This document shows, one piece after another, positions 8,302 through 18,456 of a stretch of DNA of 64,000 bases (position 1 is the stretch's first letter; every line of letters begins with the position of its first letter). Where the stretch lies: assembly GCA_030694265.1 (NCBI GenBank), contig JAUXYP010000004.1:1-64000 (forward strand), written 5' to 3'. The position numbers were made by a program, and so were the translations under genes. The stretch comes from Sulfuricurvum sp. (GTDB lineage: Bacteria; Campylobacterota; Campylobacteria; Campylobacterales; Sulfurimonadaceae). The notes beneath the pieces were generated by a model that was given only the letters and a program-made list of their open reading frames with translations, had not been told where the DNA came from and made no database searches.

Positions 8302-11300
8302 GTGCGCCTAAAATCATTTTTAATGATATTACTATGTACCCTTCCTCTCTTTGCAATAGAGCAGGTTTCAGTACAGCTCAAATGGCACCATCAATTTCAG
8401 TTCGCCGGTTATTATGCCGCGATTGAGCAAGGATACTATCGTAATGAAGGGCTGGAAGTTACCCTAAAAGATCGAGATACAGCGCTCAATAACGTCGATC
8501 AAGTTCTCAATGGAAAATCGGGCTATGGAATTGCCGATACCGTTTTACTGTTATATCAAGCACAAAAAAAGCCGGTAGTCATCGTTGCGCCCATTTTTCA
8601 GCACTCCCCAAATGTTCTTATAACTCTGGCATCCAGCGGTATTGACAGTCCTGAGAAATTAATCGGAAAACGTGTTGCCTTCTATCCCAACGATGCTGAT
8701 GGATTGCCCACATTGGCAATGCTTTACGAAACGGGTGTTGTGAAGCGGGGATTTAAACGTGTCCCAACGCAGTTTGATATCAAAGAGCTTTATAACAAAC
8801 AAGTCGATGCAACCCACGGTTATGCAACGAATGAACCCTACGCTTTTCGACAAAAAGGATTTGAAGTTAATGTCCTTTATCCTCAAAACTTTGGGGTTGA
8901 TTTTTATGGCGACATTCTCTTTACAACACACAATGAGCTAGAGCATCATCCAAAACGTGTGGCTGCAATGAAACGTGCTACGATCAAGGGATGGCAGTAT
9001 GCCATTGCGCACAAAGAAGAGATAATTCGTCTCATCCAGACCAAATATCACAGTACTCAAACAACCCAGAAGCTTTTATTTGAGGCCGATGGAGTCATTG
9101 CCGCCATTGCCCCATCATCAATTCCTATTGGAACATTGAATCAAGGCCGTCTGGAGTATATTCACGCTATGCTCAAACGTCATGGGCTGATTGATTCACC
9201 TGTTTCTCTGGAGCACTATATCTACCGCGATGCCCAAGGGTTACGTCTGGCAGTTTTGGAGTACATCTCTTTGGACCAGATGCTCGCTATGGGTAGTATC
9301 TTTGTTATTATCCTGATTACTTTAGTTTACTATATGAGGCAGCTTCGCAAGCGAAGACAGGAACTCATCGGTTTAAGCGACAGTCTCAACCAAGCCCAAA
9401 GTATCGCCCATTTAGGCAATTGGGAATGGGATATTCAAAAAAATACACTTTGGTGGTCAGATGAAATTTATCGGATTTTCGGATTTAAACCACAGGAATT
9501 TAGTCCAACCTATGATCTGTTTTTAACACAAGTTCATCCTGATGACAGGATAATGGTACAAGAAGCGGTGTCTAATGCCCTTAACGATGAAGCCCTATAC
9601 CATTGCGTACACCGCATTGTTCTCCCCGATAAAATGCTTCGATATATTTTAGAAGAAGGTGTTGTACAGTACGATGACCATCAAAATCCGATCAAAATGA
9701 TGGGAACTGTACACGATATTACAGAACGTAAAAAAGTAGAAATCCTCTTGGCCGAAAAAGAAGGGTCACTTCAAACACTCCTAAACTCTGTGGCAGAAGG
9801 GATCTACGGAGTCGATGTTAATGGCTATTGTACCTTTGTAAACCGATCTTTTTTACGCATACTTAAGTTTGAGCATGAAAATCAAATATTGGGAAAACAT
9901 ATCCATGAATTGATCCACCATTCGCATAAAGACGGCTCGGTCTATCCAAGCCCTGAATGTAAAATGTATAAAGCCAACAAAACCCACCTAGCATCTCATG
10001 TCGATGACGAGGTCTTCTGGTGTCAGGACGGCACCAGCGTAGCAGTAGAGTATTGGTCCTATCCTATGCTGGAGAATGGTGAATTTGTAGGCGCCGTAGC
10101 CACATTTCTTGATATTACGGAACGTATAGCTGCACGAGAACAATTGATCAAGGCCAAAGAATCAGCAGAAGCATCCACACGTTCAAAATCAGAATTTTTA
10201 GCGGCCATGAGCCATGAGATACGAACACCTATGAATGGTGTTTTAGGAATGCTTGGGCTACTGGAACAATCCAATTTGGATACCACCCAAAAACATCAAG
10301 TGCGTGTAGCAACATCCAGTGCAACCTCTTTGCTGGGACTTATCAACGACATCCTTGATTTTTCAAAAATAGAAGCAGGTAAAATGACTTTGGAAAACAT
10401 CCAATTCAATCTGCACGATGAGCTTAAAGAGCTTACCGAAGCCATTGCTTTTAAAGCCCACGAAAAAGGGCTGCAACTTCTCCTGAATATTATGGATATC
10501 AAACACCAAAACATCATAGCCGATCCAGGGCGATTGCGTCAGATTCTCACCAATCTAGTAAGCAATGCGATCAAATTCACCCATCAGGGAACCATTGCCA
10601 TCGATGTTTTCATCAACGAGATTGATGAAAACCATGGACTTCTGCACATCGATGTTATCGACAGTGGAATAGGAATACCTGCTGATAAGATCAGAATACT
10701 TTTCGATGCCTTTACCCAAGCTGATGGGTCTACTACCCGTAAATACGGAGGAACAGGCCTAGGACTTTCTATCGTCAAGCAGCTGTGCGAACTCATGGAA
10801 GGCTCCATTAGCGTTGCCAGTATCCCCAACGAAGGAAGCACTTTTAGTATCGATTTGAGAGTTGAATTTGGAAATAATGAAAGGATTAGCACCAAAAGAC
10901 CTTCTCCAATACATTCCGATGACAAAGTGCTATGGCCAGTGCATACCCGTATTCTTTTAGTAGAAGACAACCCCACCAATCAAATGGTAGCCCAAGCAAT
11001 GCTTGAAACAATGGGGCTAAGCGCAGATATCGCAACAAACGGGCATGAAGCCATAGAGTCTATCAAACATGCAAGCAACATTTTTCCCTACTCCATCATA
11101 CTAATGGATTGTCAAATGCCGGACATGGATGGATACGATGCCACGCGTGGTATACGCTCCGGTAAAGCGGGGGAAAAGAACACACAAATTCCCATCATCG
11201 CTATGACCGCTAACGCGATGAGCGGAGATCGTGAAAAATGTATGATCGCTGGAATGGACGACTATATTGCCAAACCCATCAATACCGTTACGCTCAAACA

Positions 11301-11967
11301 AACCCTCATTAAATGGCTTTTTAACCAAGAAATCCAAACTCTCACAACTGTACAAAATGAATCTCAGCTTGCGCAGTTGAAAGTAGTACTATGGGATGAA
11401 CAAGAGGCTCTTGCACGTATGGGAGGCAACAGGGAACTGCTCATCAAAATCATTCGGTCCTTCCTCCTTGACAGTAACAACAGCTTAAATGCCTTGCGTA
11501 CAGCCATCGAAGATGAAAACACTAATGATGCTCAACTTCATGCCCATTCAATCAAAGGCGCAGCAGGAAATGTAGGAGCACTCAAACTCCAAGCCATTGC
11601 CAAAACACTCGAAGATGCCGCTCACAAGAAAAACTTAGTCGTACTGAAAGAAGCTTTTCCAGAGTGTGAAGCTATCCTCAAAGCAACACAGCACCTGCTC
11701 GAAGAGTATGTAGCAAGAGAGATTCAACCAACTAAAGAGAAGAAACATCTTGATCCGCCAAAGATGGTTATAGCACTGCAATCACTCAAAAACGACCTTG
11801 AAAGCGGCACATTTATTGATACAGATACTATGGAACTGTTTACAGAATCTTCTGACACAGACATGAATACAAAGCTAGATGGACTCAGAAACTTCGTAGA
11901 AAGATTTGAAAATCAACAAGCAATTGAAGTAATCGAAACGATTATGAGCGAATTAGAGCGGTATTGA
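8302..11967 (+). CDS. Hybrid histidine kinase with NMT1/THI5 sensor, two PAS, receiver and Hpt domains
   Basis: A protein of about 1221 residues. After a signal peptide comes a periplasmic NMT1/THI5-like binding domain (about 20-300; QLKWHHQFQFAGYYAA is the hallmark), then a transmembrane helix near 330-348, two PAS domains (about 367-480 and 490-610), HisKA with the phospho-acceptor in SHEIRTPMNGV (near 637), HATPase with the N-box near 749, a receiver with Asp in ILMDCQMPDMDG, and an Hpt domain with HSIKGAAGN near 1081. It therefore carries a complete phosphorelay. The GTG at 8302 is preferred because GAGGAA precedes it; the GTG at 8287 has none. TATAAT lies at 8261-8266. The ligand, perhaps a pyrimidine-like or other small molecule, is unknown. 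Confidence 0.9.
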   Translation: MRLKSFLMILLCTLPLFAIEQVSVQLKWHHQFQFAGYYAAIEQGYYRNEGLEVTLKDRDTALNNVDQVLNGKSGYGIADTVLLLYQAQKKPVVIVAPIFQHSPNVLITLASSGIDSPEKLIGKRVAFYPNDADGLPTLAMLYETGVVKRGFKRVPTQFDIKELYNKQVDATHGYATNEPYAFRQKGFEVNVLYPQNFGVDFYGDILFTTHNELEHHPKRVAAMKRATIKGWQYAIAHKEEIIRLIQTKYHSTQTTQKLLFEADGVIAAIAPSSIPIGTLNQGRLEYIHAMLKRHGLIDSPVSLEHYIYRDAQGLRLAVLEYISLDQMLAMGSIFVIILITLVYYMRQLRKRRQELIGLSDSLNQAQSIAHLGNWEWDIQKNTLWWSDEIYRIFGFKPQEFSPTYDLFLTQVHPDDRIMVQEAVSNALNDEALYHCVHRIVLPDKMLRYILEEGVVQYDDHQNPIKMMGTVHDITERKKVEILLAEKEGSLQTLLNSVAEGIYGVDVNGYCTFVNRSFLRILKFEHENQILGKHIHELIHHSHKDGSVYPSPECKMYKANKTHLASHVDDEVFWCQDGTSVAVEYWSYPMLENGEFVGAVATFLDITERIAAREQLIKAKESAEASTRSKSEFLAAMSHEIRTPMNGVLGMLGLLEQSNLDTTQKHQVRVATSSATSLLGLINDILDFSKIEAGKMTLENIQFNLHDELKELTEAIAFKAHEKGLQLLLNIMDIKHQNIIADPGRLRQILTNLVSNAIKFTHQGTIAIDVFINEIDENHGLLHIDVIDSGIGIPADKIRILFDAFTQADGSTTRKYGGTGLGLSIVKQLCELMEGSISVASIPNEGSTFSIDLRVEFGNNERISTKRPSPIHSDDKVLWPVHTRILLVEDNPTNQMVAQAMLETMGLSADIATNGHEAIESIKHASNIFPYSIILMDCQMPDMDGYDATRGIRSGKAGEKNTQIPIIAMTANAMSGDREKCMIAGMDDYIAKPINTVTLKQTLIKWLFNQEIQTLTTVQNESQLAQLKVVLWDEQEALARMGGNRELLIKIIRSFLLDSNNSLNALRTAIEDENTNDAQLHAHSIKGAAGNVGALKLQAIAKTLEDAAHKKNLVVLKEAFPECEAILKATQHLLEEYVAREIQPTKEKKHLDPPKMVIALQSLKNDLESGTFIDTDTMELFTESSDTDMNTKLDGLRNFVERFENQQAIEVIETIMSELERY

Positions 11968-11986
11968 AAAAAGAGCGACTTTTTTA
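11965..11986 (+). terminator. Weak terminator-like hairpin after the hybrid kinase
   Basis: AAAAAAG and CTTTTTT flank a five-base loop immediately after the stop codon. The stem is only A/T plus one G-C pair, so it is a weak candidate; the run of T after the stem supports it. Confidence 0.3.
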
Positions 11987-12066
11987 TCTGCTTAACTGAC
12001 ATGCTTTGGGTACAGTAGGATAATTTATCTTTAGGGAGTCCGCGTACAGGGGGTTCTATAAGGATA

Positions 12067-12154
12067 TGGCGGACAGCTAGGGATTCGAACCCTAGAAAGG
12101 TTGCCCTTTACACGCGTTCCAGGCGTGCGCCTTCGACCACTCGGCCAGCTGTCC
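12067..12154 (-). tRNA. tRNA-Ser (anticodon GGA)
   Basis: On the minus strand an 88-base type II tRNA starts GGACAGCTGGCCGAGTGG and ends GTCCGCCA. The acceptor stem GGACAGC pairs with GCTGTCC, the T-loop is GGTTCGAATCC, and the anticodon loop is CTGGAAC, giving GGA. A long variable arm, as expected for serine, lies between the anticodon and T arms. CCA is encoded. Confidence 0.97.
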
Positions 12155-12188
12155 GTAAAAGGAGAGCGGTATTGTAATGTATTGAAGC

Positions 12189-12629
12189 TTAATTCCTAAA
12201 TCGCGGAGAAATCCCTCTGCTTCCCCTTGTTCCACGTGTGGAGGTATCATCAGAATTTTTGTCTGAAAACCATGCGTACAACAATATTATGATAGCCGCT
12301 ATCGCACATATTTCATACCCTATTGCCCAAATGACTAAAAAAGAGGCCAAATTAAACTCTAAAAAAAGCTGATAATGTGCTTTTGCAATAAAAACAAACA
12401 AAAAGGACAAAGAGACTAAATAAGGGATGATCATACTATAGAGAAAGAGCATAATGCCCTCATACCCTTCCGGTGCAAATATGTAATCTCGGTAGTCAAA
12501 TTCTCGATTCAAAAAAGCTTCTTTTTCTCGACGAACTTTTTTGCTTTTTTCCTGATAATCTTCCACGCTTGCATGAGTCGTGTTGGCGCTTTTTAACGAA
12601 CGGTTATACTTGTCTGCATAATGACTCAT
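12189..12629 (-). CDS. Small membrane protein of unknown function
   Basis: A 146-residue protein starting MSHYADKYNRSLK, with a charged N-terminal half (EKSKKVRREKEAFLNREFDY) and two strong transmembrane segments at about 73-93 and 103-127. The C-terminal tail is rich in Ser, Arg and Gly. The ATG at 12627-12629 has GGAGTGAG before it, which is why it is chosen over a frame extending 16 residues further. It is alone on its strand between the tRNA and dgt. I do not recognise a family; conserved small inner-membrane proteins of this plan are common in the phylum. Confidence 0.6.
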   Translation of the reverse strand: MSHYADKYNRSLKSANTTHASVEDYQEKSKKVRREKEAFLNREFDYRDYIFAPEGYEGIMLFLYSMIIPYLVSLSFLFVFIAKAHYQLFLEFNLASFLVIWAIGYEICAIAAIIILLYAWFSDKNSDDTSTRGTRGSRGISPRFRN

Positions 12630-12778
12630 ACTCACTCCATCGCTTCGGAATAATACACAATTCCTTATAATACTCAAATATTACTGATTTTCCATCATTT
12701 ATTTTTATTATAATGTCCGATTGAGCCTATGCACATTGTATAATAAACAATACAATCTTTTAAAAAGAGTAGGTCTTT

Positions 12779-13879
12779 ATGCGTGCCGAAGAACGTTTTT
12801 ATGCCATCAGCGATGATTTTCGCTCCCCTTATGCACGTGATCGTGATCGTATTATTCACTCCGGAAGTTTTCGACGTCTTGAATACAAAACACAAGTTTT
12901 TCTCAATTCTCAAGGCGATTTTTTTCGTACCCGACTCACACACAGTATTGAAGTAAGCCAAATTGCCCGTTCCATCAGTTCCCATCTGGGACTGCAAGAG
13001 GCACTTGCTGAATCGATTGCACTGGCACATGATTTGGGGCATACTCCTTTTGGACATATCGGCGGAGATACATTGGATGAATGCCTGAAAAAAGAGGGAT
13101 TCAAGAATGGGTTTGAACATAATCTGCAAAGTTTTCGTGTTGTAACCCTATTAGAACAGCGTTATAAAGCATTTTTGGGTCTTAATCTCACCTATGCAAC
13201 GCTAGAGGGGATACTCAAACATTCCTATCCGTATAACAAACCGTTTTTGAGCAGTACCATCCGCGAGGCGTTTTCTCTGGATACCCACCCTAGCATCGAG
13301 GCGATGATTGTCGATCGTGCTGATGAGATTGCCTATATCAGCCATGATATTGATGATGGAATTGCGTCAGGACTTATCAGCTTTGAAACACTCAAAAAAA
13401 GCGAACTGATTCAAACCATTTTGCAAAAAGTGTATGACGAAGGTATTCACGAAGATGAAGATGAGATGTTCCGCTACCGCTTCAGTTCCCATCTCATCAA
13501 CCATCTTGTCTATTCGCTCCTCGAATACTCCAAAGGTAAAATAGATAACAGCCGTGTGTTAGCCTCTGTTATCCCTGCCTCCCAAGACATCCCAATCGGA
13601 TTTACCAAAGAGCTGGAGACACAGATCAAAAAACTCAAAAAAATCCTCTTCCAAGAGTTGTACCAACACAAACACATCGTCCGTAAGATGTTTTCAGGAA
13701 AACAAGCCATTATCGGCCTCTTTAATGCTCTGATGGAACAGCCAAAAATGCTACCACGTTATTATGTCGAACAGCTAGATCGACGTAACAAACACCGTAT
13801 TATCAGTGACTACATTGCGAGTATGTCCGATCGATATGCAATGAAACTTTACAATGAGCTGTATGGGAGAGAGGGGTGA
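12779..13879 (+). CDS. dgt: dGTP triphosphohydrolase-like HD-domain protein
   Basis: A 366-residue protein of the dGTPase family, which cleaves dNTPs to nucleoside and tripolyphosphate and so limits nucleotide pools. The N-terminal FRRLEYKTQVF and RTRLTHSIEVSQIAR motifs are hallmarks, and LAHDLGHTPFGHIG supplies the metal-binding HD pair. DRADEIAYISHDIDDGI is the third conserved block. Length is that of the short, type 2 dGTPase-like proteins. A TATAAT at 12739-12744 could serve as its promoter. The next gene starts inside its last four bases, so the two are translationally coupled. Confidence 0.92.
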   Translation: MRAEERFYAISDDFRSPYARDRDRIIHSGSFRRLEYKTQVFLNSQGDFFRTRLTHSIEVSQIARSISSHLGLQEALAESIALAHDLGHTPFGHIGGDTLDECLKKEGFKNGFEHNLQSFRVVTLLEQRYKAFLGLNLTYATLEGILKHSYPYNKPFLSSTIREAFSLDTHPSIEAMIVDRADEIAYISHDIDDGIASGLISFETLKKSELIQTILQKVYDEGIHEDEDEMFRYRFSSHLINHLVYSLLEYSKGKIDNSRVLASVIPASQDIPIGFTKELETQIKKLKKILFQELYQHKHIVRKMFSGKQAIIGLFNALMEQPKMLPRYYVEQLDRRNKHRIISDYIASMSDRYAMKLYNELYGREG

Positions 13880-15099
13880 GTCAAAAAATCGCCATTATCG
13901 GCGGTGGAGCAGCGGGGCTTATGGCAGCCATCACCGCTGCACGTGAAAATGCTGATGTTACCATTTATGAGCATAATCAAAGTGTCGGAAAAAAGATTTT
14001 AGCCTCAGGAAACGGCCGCTGCAATATCATTAACACCACAGCAACGGCAGATGATTATTTCGGCTCCAATCCCGATTTCACATCTTATGCGCTGAAACAA
14101 CTCACCTTTGAAGATTTTATTAGCTTCTGCCACTCGATTGGGCTACTGTTAGATATCAAGGATGACGGGCGCTGTTATCCACTCTCAAATGAAGCAAAAG
14201 CGGTTCTTTATGCCCTAAGCAGTGCAGCGAAAGATGCTGGGGTAAATATCTTGACTGACAAGAAAGTGGTCATGCTCTCCCATGCTAAAGGGCGTTTTGT
14301 TGTTCATACTGATAATGATAAAATGCAATTTGATAAAGTCCTTATAGCCACGGGGTCCGAAGCAGCACCACAGCTAGGCTCTAGCGATGATGGCTACCGT
14401 TTTGCAAGCGCATTAGGCCACACACTTATTCCTACCTACCCCTGCTTAGTTCAACTGCACCTAAATTCAAAAATCCACCACAAAATGGCAGGAGTCAAAA
14501 CGTTTGCCGAAGTCACTCTTTATGTCAATAACAAAGAAGTAGAAAAAGTACAAGGCGATATTCTCTTCGCCAGCTACGGTATTTCTGGATTAGCAATCTT
14601 AGACATTAGTCAAAAAGCATCTTTGGCTCTGCTCAACCATCAAAATATTATGCTGAGCATCAATCTACTTCCACGATACAATGTCCAAAAACTCAACGAT
14701 ATCTTCCATCAACTCATTTCTGCTGTTCCTAACCATACACTTGAAACGGTACTCGGCGGTTTAGTTCCTGCTAAAACCGTTAACTATCTGTGCGAAAGTG
14801 TCGTTATCAGTCCCGCTAAAATCGTATCATTACTCACACCCAAAGAGATAACAAAACTCACACAGCTCATCCAAAACTGGAAATTTGAAGTCATTGACAC
14901 TCATGGATTTAAACATGCAGAAGTCAGTGGTGGCGGAGTTGCTACAGCAGATGTTAATGAACAAACGATGGAATCAAAACTGGTTAAAAATCTGTATTTT
15001 GCGGGTGAAGTTTTGGATATTGTAGGACGTCGTGGAGGTTATAATTTTAACTTTGCGTGGGCTAGCGGTATGATTGCGGGAAAAGAGATGGTGAAGTAA
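13876..15099 (+). CDS. BaiN/RdsA-family NAD(P)/FAD-dependent oxidoreductase
   Basis: A 407-residue flavoprotein of the HI0933/BaiN family. The dinucleotide-binding GGGAAGLMAA is at residues 8-17, GKKILASGNGRCN follows near 37-49, and the C-terminal GEVLDIVGRRGGYNFNFAWASG binds FAD. Substrates are unknown for most members; BaiN itself acts on bile-acid intermediates and others have been linked to sulfur or quinone chemistry, so no substrate is named. GTG start overlaps the dgt stop by four bases (GTGA). The end of the gene forms half of a hairpin shared with the convergent typA. Confidence 0.85.
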   Translation: MSQKIAIIGGGAAGLMAAITAARENADVTIYEHNQSVGKKILASGNGRCNIINTTATADDYFGSNPDFTSYALKQLTFEDFISFCHSIGLLLDIKDDGRCYPLSNEAKAVLYALSSAAKDAGVNILTDKKVVMLSHAKGRFVVHTDNDKMQFDKVLIATGSEAAPQLGSSDDGYRFASALGHTLIPTYPCLVQLHLNSKIHHKMAGVKTFAEVTLYVNNKEVEKVQGDILFASYGISGLAILDISQKASLALLNHQNIMLSINLLPRYNVQKLNDIFHQLISAVPNHTLETVLGGLVPAKTVNYLCESVVISPAKIVSLLTPKEITKLTQLIQNWKFEVIDTHGFKHAEVSGGGVATADVNEQTMESKLVKNLYFAGEVLDIVGRRGGYNFNFAWASGMIAGKEMVK

Positions 15100-15128
15100 G
15101 CGCGTAACGCGCACTTACTTACTTTTTA
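15094..15128. terminator. Shared terminator hairpin between convergent genes
   Basis: AAGTAAG and CTTACTT, with an inner CGCG/CGCG pairing and a TAA loop, form a stem at 15094-15120 with a two-base bulge. CTTTTT follows on the plus strand. The stem contains the stop codons of both convergent genes, suggesting bidirectional termination. Confidence 0.55.
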
Positions 15129-16927
15129 GTTGCGTAACGTTTACGGTCAGTTGGATCCAACCATTTTTTACGGATACGGATACTAAGAGGAGTTACTTCA
15201 AGAAGCTCATCATCTTCGATCCACTCGAGCGCACGCTCAAGGTTCATATCACGAGGTGGTACGAGCTTGATCGCTTCATCAGCGCCCGATGAACGGACAT
15301 TTGATTGTGCTTTTCCTTTAATCGGGTTAACATCAAGGTCATTGGTACGGCTATGCTCACCAACGATCATCCCTTTGTAAACTTTTGTTTGAGGATTAAC
15401 AAACAACACGCCGCGCTCTTGCAAGTTTGCAAGGGAGAACGCCAAGGTAACACCGTCTTCCATAGAAGTCAACGCTCCGTATTGACGACTCTCAACACCG
15501 CTTGCAGTGTATGGGCGGAACTCCAAGAAAGAGTGATTCATAACACCCTCTCCTTTGGTTTCAGTCAAGAATTGTCCACGGAAACCAATAAGCCCACGCG
15601 CAGGGATAACGAACTCTACGCGAGTAAAGCCCTCACCCATTGGAACCATCGCTGTCATTTCTGCTTTACGACGACCCAAACGCTCGATGATACTTCCTGC
15701 AAACTCTTGAGGAAGGTCAACAACGAGGTGCTCAAACGGCTCACATTTGACCCCTTCCATTTCACGTATGATAACTTCAGGACGTCCAATACCGAACTCA
15801 AAGCCTTCACGACGCATATTTTCTGCCAAAATAGTGATTTGAAGCTCTCCACGTCCTGAAACTTGGAATTTACCTTCGCCGATTACTTCACAACGCATTG
15901 CAACGTTGGTGTTCATTTCTGCTTCAAGACGCTCTTTGATCTTGTTAGAAGTGATATGCTTCCCTTCTTGACCTGCAAGTGGAGAATCATTAACCGAGAA
16001 GAAAACGTTCAACGTAGGCTCTTCAACGTGCATTGGATCCAAAGGCATAGGATTGATAGGATCACAAATAGTGTCTCCAACGTCTACGGTTTCGATACCT
16101 GCAAGCGCAACGATATCGCCCGCTTCTGCCGTTTGAATTTCTGTACGGTTAAGTCCCATAAACCCGATGAGTTTAGAGATTTTACCTTTAACCATTTCAC
16201 CGTCTGCTTTTGCAAGGAGGATATTATCCCCTTTTGAAATTCGTCCGTTGAAAATACGGGCAATACCGATCTTACCAACATAGTTATCATAGTCAAGAGT
16301 AAAGACTTGCAATTGTGTTGGGTTTTCAGCATCACCTGTAGGCTCAGGCACTTTTTCAAGGATTGTGTTAAACAAACAGGTGAAATCGCCATCAGGATCA
16401 GACATGTTTAGTTTTGCCATACCATCACGAGCTGCTGCATAGATGATTGGGAAGTCAAGTTGATCTTCCGTTGCATCCATTGCTACGAATAGGTCAAATA
16501 CTTCATCAACTACACGCTCAGGATCAGCGGAAGGTTTGTCGATTTTGTTAATAACAACGATTGGCTTGAGTCCAAGCGCAAGCATCTTCTTAACAACGAA
16601 CTTAGTCTGAGGCATAACCCCTTCATAAGCGTCAACGAGGATTAAAGCCCCGTCAACCATTTTCAATACGCGCTCAACTTCTCCACCGAAATCGGCGTGG
16701 CCCGGAGTATCGATAACGTTGATTTTGTGATCACCGTAACGAATTGCAGTATTTTTAGAAAGAATCGTGATCCCACGCTCTTTTTCAAGAGCATTAGAGT
16801 CCATTGCTCTTTCATTGACTTGCTCGTGGCTGCCAAATGTTCCAGATTGCTGAAGCAATCCATCAACTAGAGTCGTTTTACCATGGTCAACGTGCGCGAT
16901 GACGGCGATGTTACGAATTTTTTGCAC
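15119..16927 (-). CDS. typA: TypA/BipA ribosome-associated GTPase
   Basis: A 602-residue translational GTPase that helps assemble the 50S subunit and is needed under stress and at low temperature. The G1 loop is [10 protein letters not shown] (residues 10-19), G3 is [11 protein letters not shown] and G4 is NKID. The C-terminal domain has [20 protein letters not shown] and the conserved [13 protein letters not shown]. Length matches the family exactly. It is a single gene, convergent with the BaiN-type gene. ATG start with AAGGATAT before it. Confidence 0.97.
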   Translation of the reverse strand: MQKIRNIAVIAHVDHGKTTLVDGLLQQSGTFGSHEQVNERAMDSNALEKERGITILSKNTAIRYGDHKINVIDTPGHADFGGEVERVLKMVDGALILVDAYEGVMPQTKFVVKKMLALGLKPIVVINKIDKPSADPERVVDEVFDLFVAMDATEDQLDFPIIYAAARDGMAKLNMSDPDGDFTCLFNTILEKVPEPTGDAENPTQLQVFTLDYDNYVGKIGIARIFNGRISKGDNILLAKADGEMVKGKISKLIGFMGLNRTEIQTAEAGDIVALAGIETVDVGDTICDPINPMPLDPMHVEEPTLNVFFSVNDSPLAGQEGKHITSNKIKERLEAEMNTNVAMRCEVIGEGKFQVSGRGELQITILAENMRREGFEFGIGRPEVIIREMEGVKCEPFEHLVVDLPQEFAGSIIERLGRRKAEMTAMVPMGEGFTRVEFVIPARGLIGFRGQFLTETKGEGVMNHSFLEFRPYTASGVESRQYGALTSMEDGVTLAFSLANLQERGVLFVNPQTKVYKGMIVGEHSRTNDLDVNPIKGKAQSNVRSSGADEAIKLVPPRDMNLERALEWIEDDELLEVTPLSIRIRKKWLDPTDRKRYATKK

Positions 16928-17013
16928 TGAATATCCTTATAGGTAGGCCGTGATTTTCGCGAATTATATCTTTTTAAAAGTTAAGGATGGTTTAAGTGAG
17001 TCGGATAGGTTAA

Positions 17014-17031
17014 CTGGAATAAATTTTGCTT
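17014..17031 (+). promoter_or_regulatory. Sigma-54 promoter upstream of fliK-flgD-flgE-like
   Basis: CTGGAATAAATTTTGCTT has the invariant GG (17016-17017) and GC (17028-17029) separated by exactly 10 bases, as required for RpoN. It is 43 bases upstream of the fliK start. In this phylum, hook genes are RpoN-dependent, which makes the match credible. Confidence 0.75.
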
Positions 17032-17073
17032 GCTACTATAATCTACTATATCTTTTGGTACAAGGATCGCATT

Positions 17074-18441
17074 ATGGTCGTACAAAGCAAAGAAACCAAA
17101 ACGTCCGCCTCTTTAGCAGAATTGCTGGGTGGAACGTCAAAATCAAAAAATGCCAAATCGAATAATGCATTTGCACAGCTGCTTTCTACTTTTAATGAGT
17201 CAGGAAAGAGCAGTAAAACAATTGCTAAAAAAACGGATTTTACAGCGATTATTGACCCTAAACAAGAGACACTCGTCACTGCAAAATCGCCTGATATCAA
17301 ATCCATTGATACTAAAAAACTCAGTGCTAAAGGTCTTAGCGAACTGCTTATGGGCAAAGACGAGGAAGCAAAGATACTGCCCAAAGAGCTTCTCAATGCA
17401 TTGAGCAACGATCAGGTTCATTCTCTTATCCATAAAGCCAAAGAGTATCTTAAAAATGCCATTATGGAAAAATCGCCCCAACTCAAAGCCGATGAAAAAG
17501 CGATCCCTAAAACACTGATAGGGCTTGTTGAACTCGCCCACAAGATAGGCATTGATTTAACTGAAATTACCCTCTCTACGGTGGATAAAAATCTGGCAAG
17601 CCCTCTCAAAGAGCTGCCAACCTCTCTGCTGACTAAGCCGATGTTGGATTTCAAAGGACCGCTCAAAGAGGCCACTTTGGAAAACACCAAAGGGTTTGAG
17701 GCGATTGTACAGCTGCTCAAAGAAGCTAAGCCTGTCCAAGAAGAAGTGAAGCCCTCCAAAGAATCTGTAAAAACTCAGCCACTTCAATCGCTCCTTAAAG
17801 GCTTGGAAAAAGCGTCAGAAATCGTAGCTGAACTCCCAAAAGAAACCGTTAAAGAGCTCCCTAAAGCTGTCGGTCCCATCGTCCATACAGACGCACTGAG
17901 CACTCTCTTGCGCGGTAACAATGAAGGTGAAACTCATCAGAGCAAAGAAGAAGTCAAGCCATTGAGTGAGTCCACCAAAACACACCAGCCGCTCAAAGCA
18001 GATTCTCTCGAAGTTAAGGGTAAAGAAGCCGTCCAAAGTATGCGCCATTTTGCCATCGACCTCAAAGAGGCTGCTGAAAACTACAAGCCGCCCTTTACAC
18101 GTCTTACTATGAAACTCAACCCGGAGCGACTGGGTGAAGTAGATGTCACACTCATACAGCGCGGCAATAATGTCCACGTGACTATCCAATCCAACAATGC
18201 TGCCAGTGTCGCATTTTTAGCGCACAATGCGACTGAACTCAAAGCCCAACTAGCTCAACAAGGGGTAACTAATAGCACAATGAACTTTATGACAAGTTCG
18301 GATAATCAACAGCAAACTCCGCAGCAACAGCAGCAGCAACAAAATCAGAATCGCTTTCGCTCATATCAGTCACTCGAAGAACTTCAACACAGCAGTGAAG
18401 AGCTAAGTGCTCTTGAAATCATCATTCCGCATTACGCGTAA
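17074..18441 (+). CDS. fliK: Flagellar hook-length control protein FliK
   Basis: A 455-residue protein. The C-terminal Flg_hook domain (about 325-400) has the motif LTMKLNPERLGEVDVTL followed by VHVTIQSNN. The N-terminal two thirds are Lys/Glu/Ser-rich and of low complexity, as expected of the molecular-ruler part of FliK, with several EEVKP and SLLKGLEK repeats. A glutamine-rich segment (about 408-420) follows the C-terminal domain. The ATG at 17074 has AAGGA at good spacing; a frame starting 16 residues earlier lacks one. It lies just downstream of a sigma-54 promoter and heads an operon with flgD and a hook protein gene. Confidence 0.85.
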   Translation: MVVQSKETKTSASLAELLGGTSKSKNAKSNNAFAQLLSTFNESGKSSKTIAKKTDFTAIIDPKQETLVTAKSPDIKSIDTKKLSAKGLSELLMGKDEEAKILPKELLNALSNDQVHSLIHKAKEYLKNAIMEKSPQLKADEKAIPKTLIGLVELAHKIGIDLTEITLSTVDKNLASPLKELPTSLLTKPMLDFKGPLKEATLENTKGFEAIVQLLKEAKPVQEEVKPSKESVKTQPLQSLLKGLEKASEIVAELPKETVKELPKAVGPIVHTDALSTLLRGNNEGETHQSKEEVKPLSESTKTHQPLKADSLEVKGKEAVQSMRHFAIDLKEAAENYKPPFTRLTMKLNPERLGEVDVTLIQRGNNVHVTIQSNNAASVAFLAHNATELKAQLAQQGVTNSTMNFMTSSDNQQQTPQQQQQQQNQNRFRSYQSLEELQHSSEELSALEIIIPHYA

Positions 18442-18456
18442 CACAAGGAGAATATT

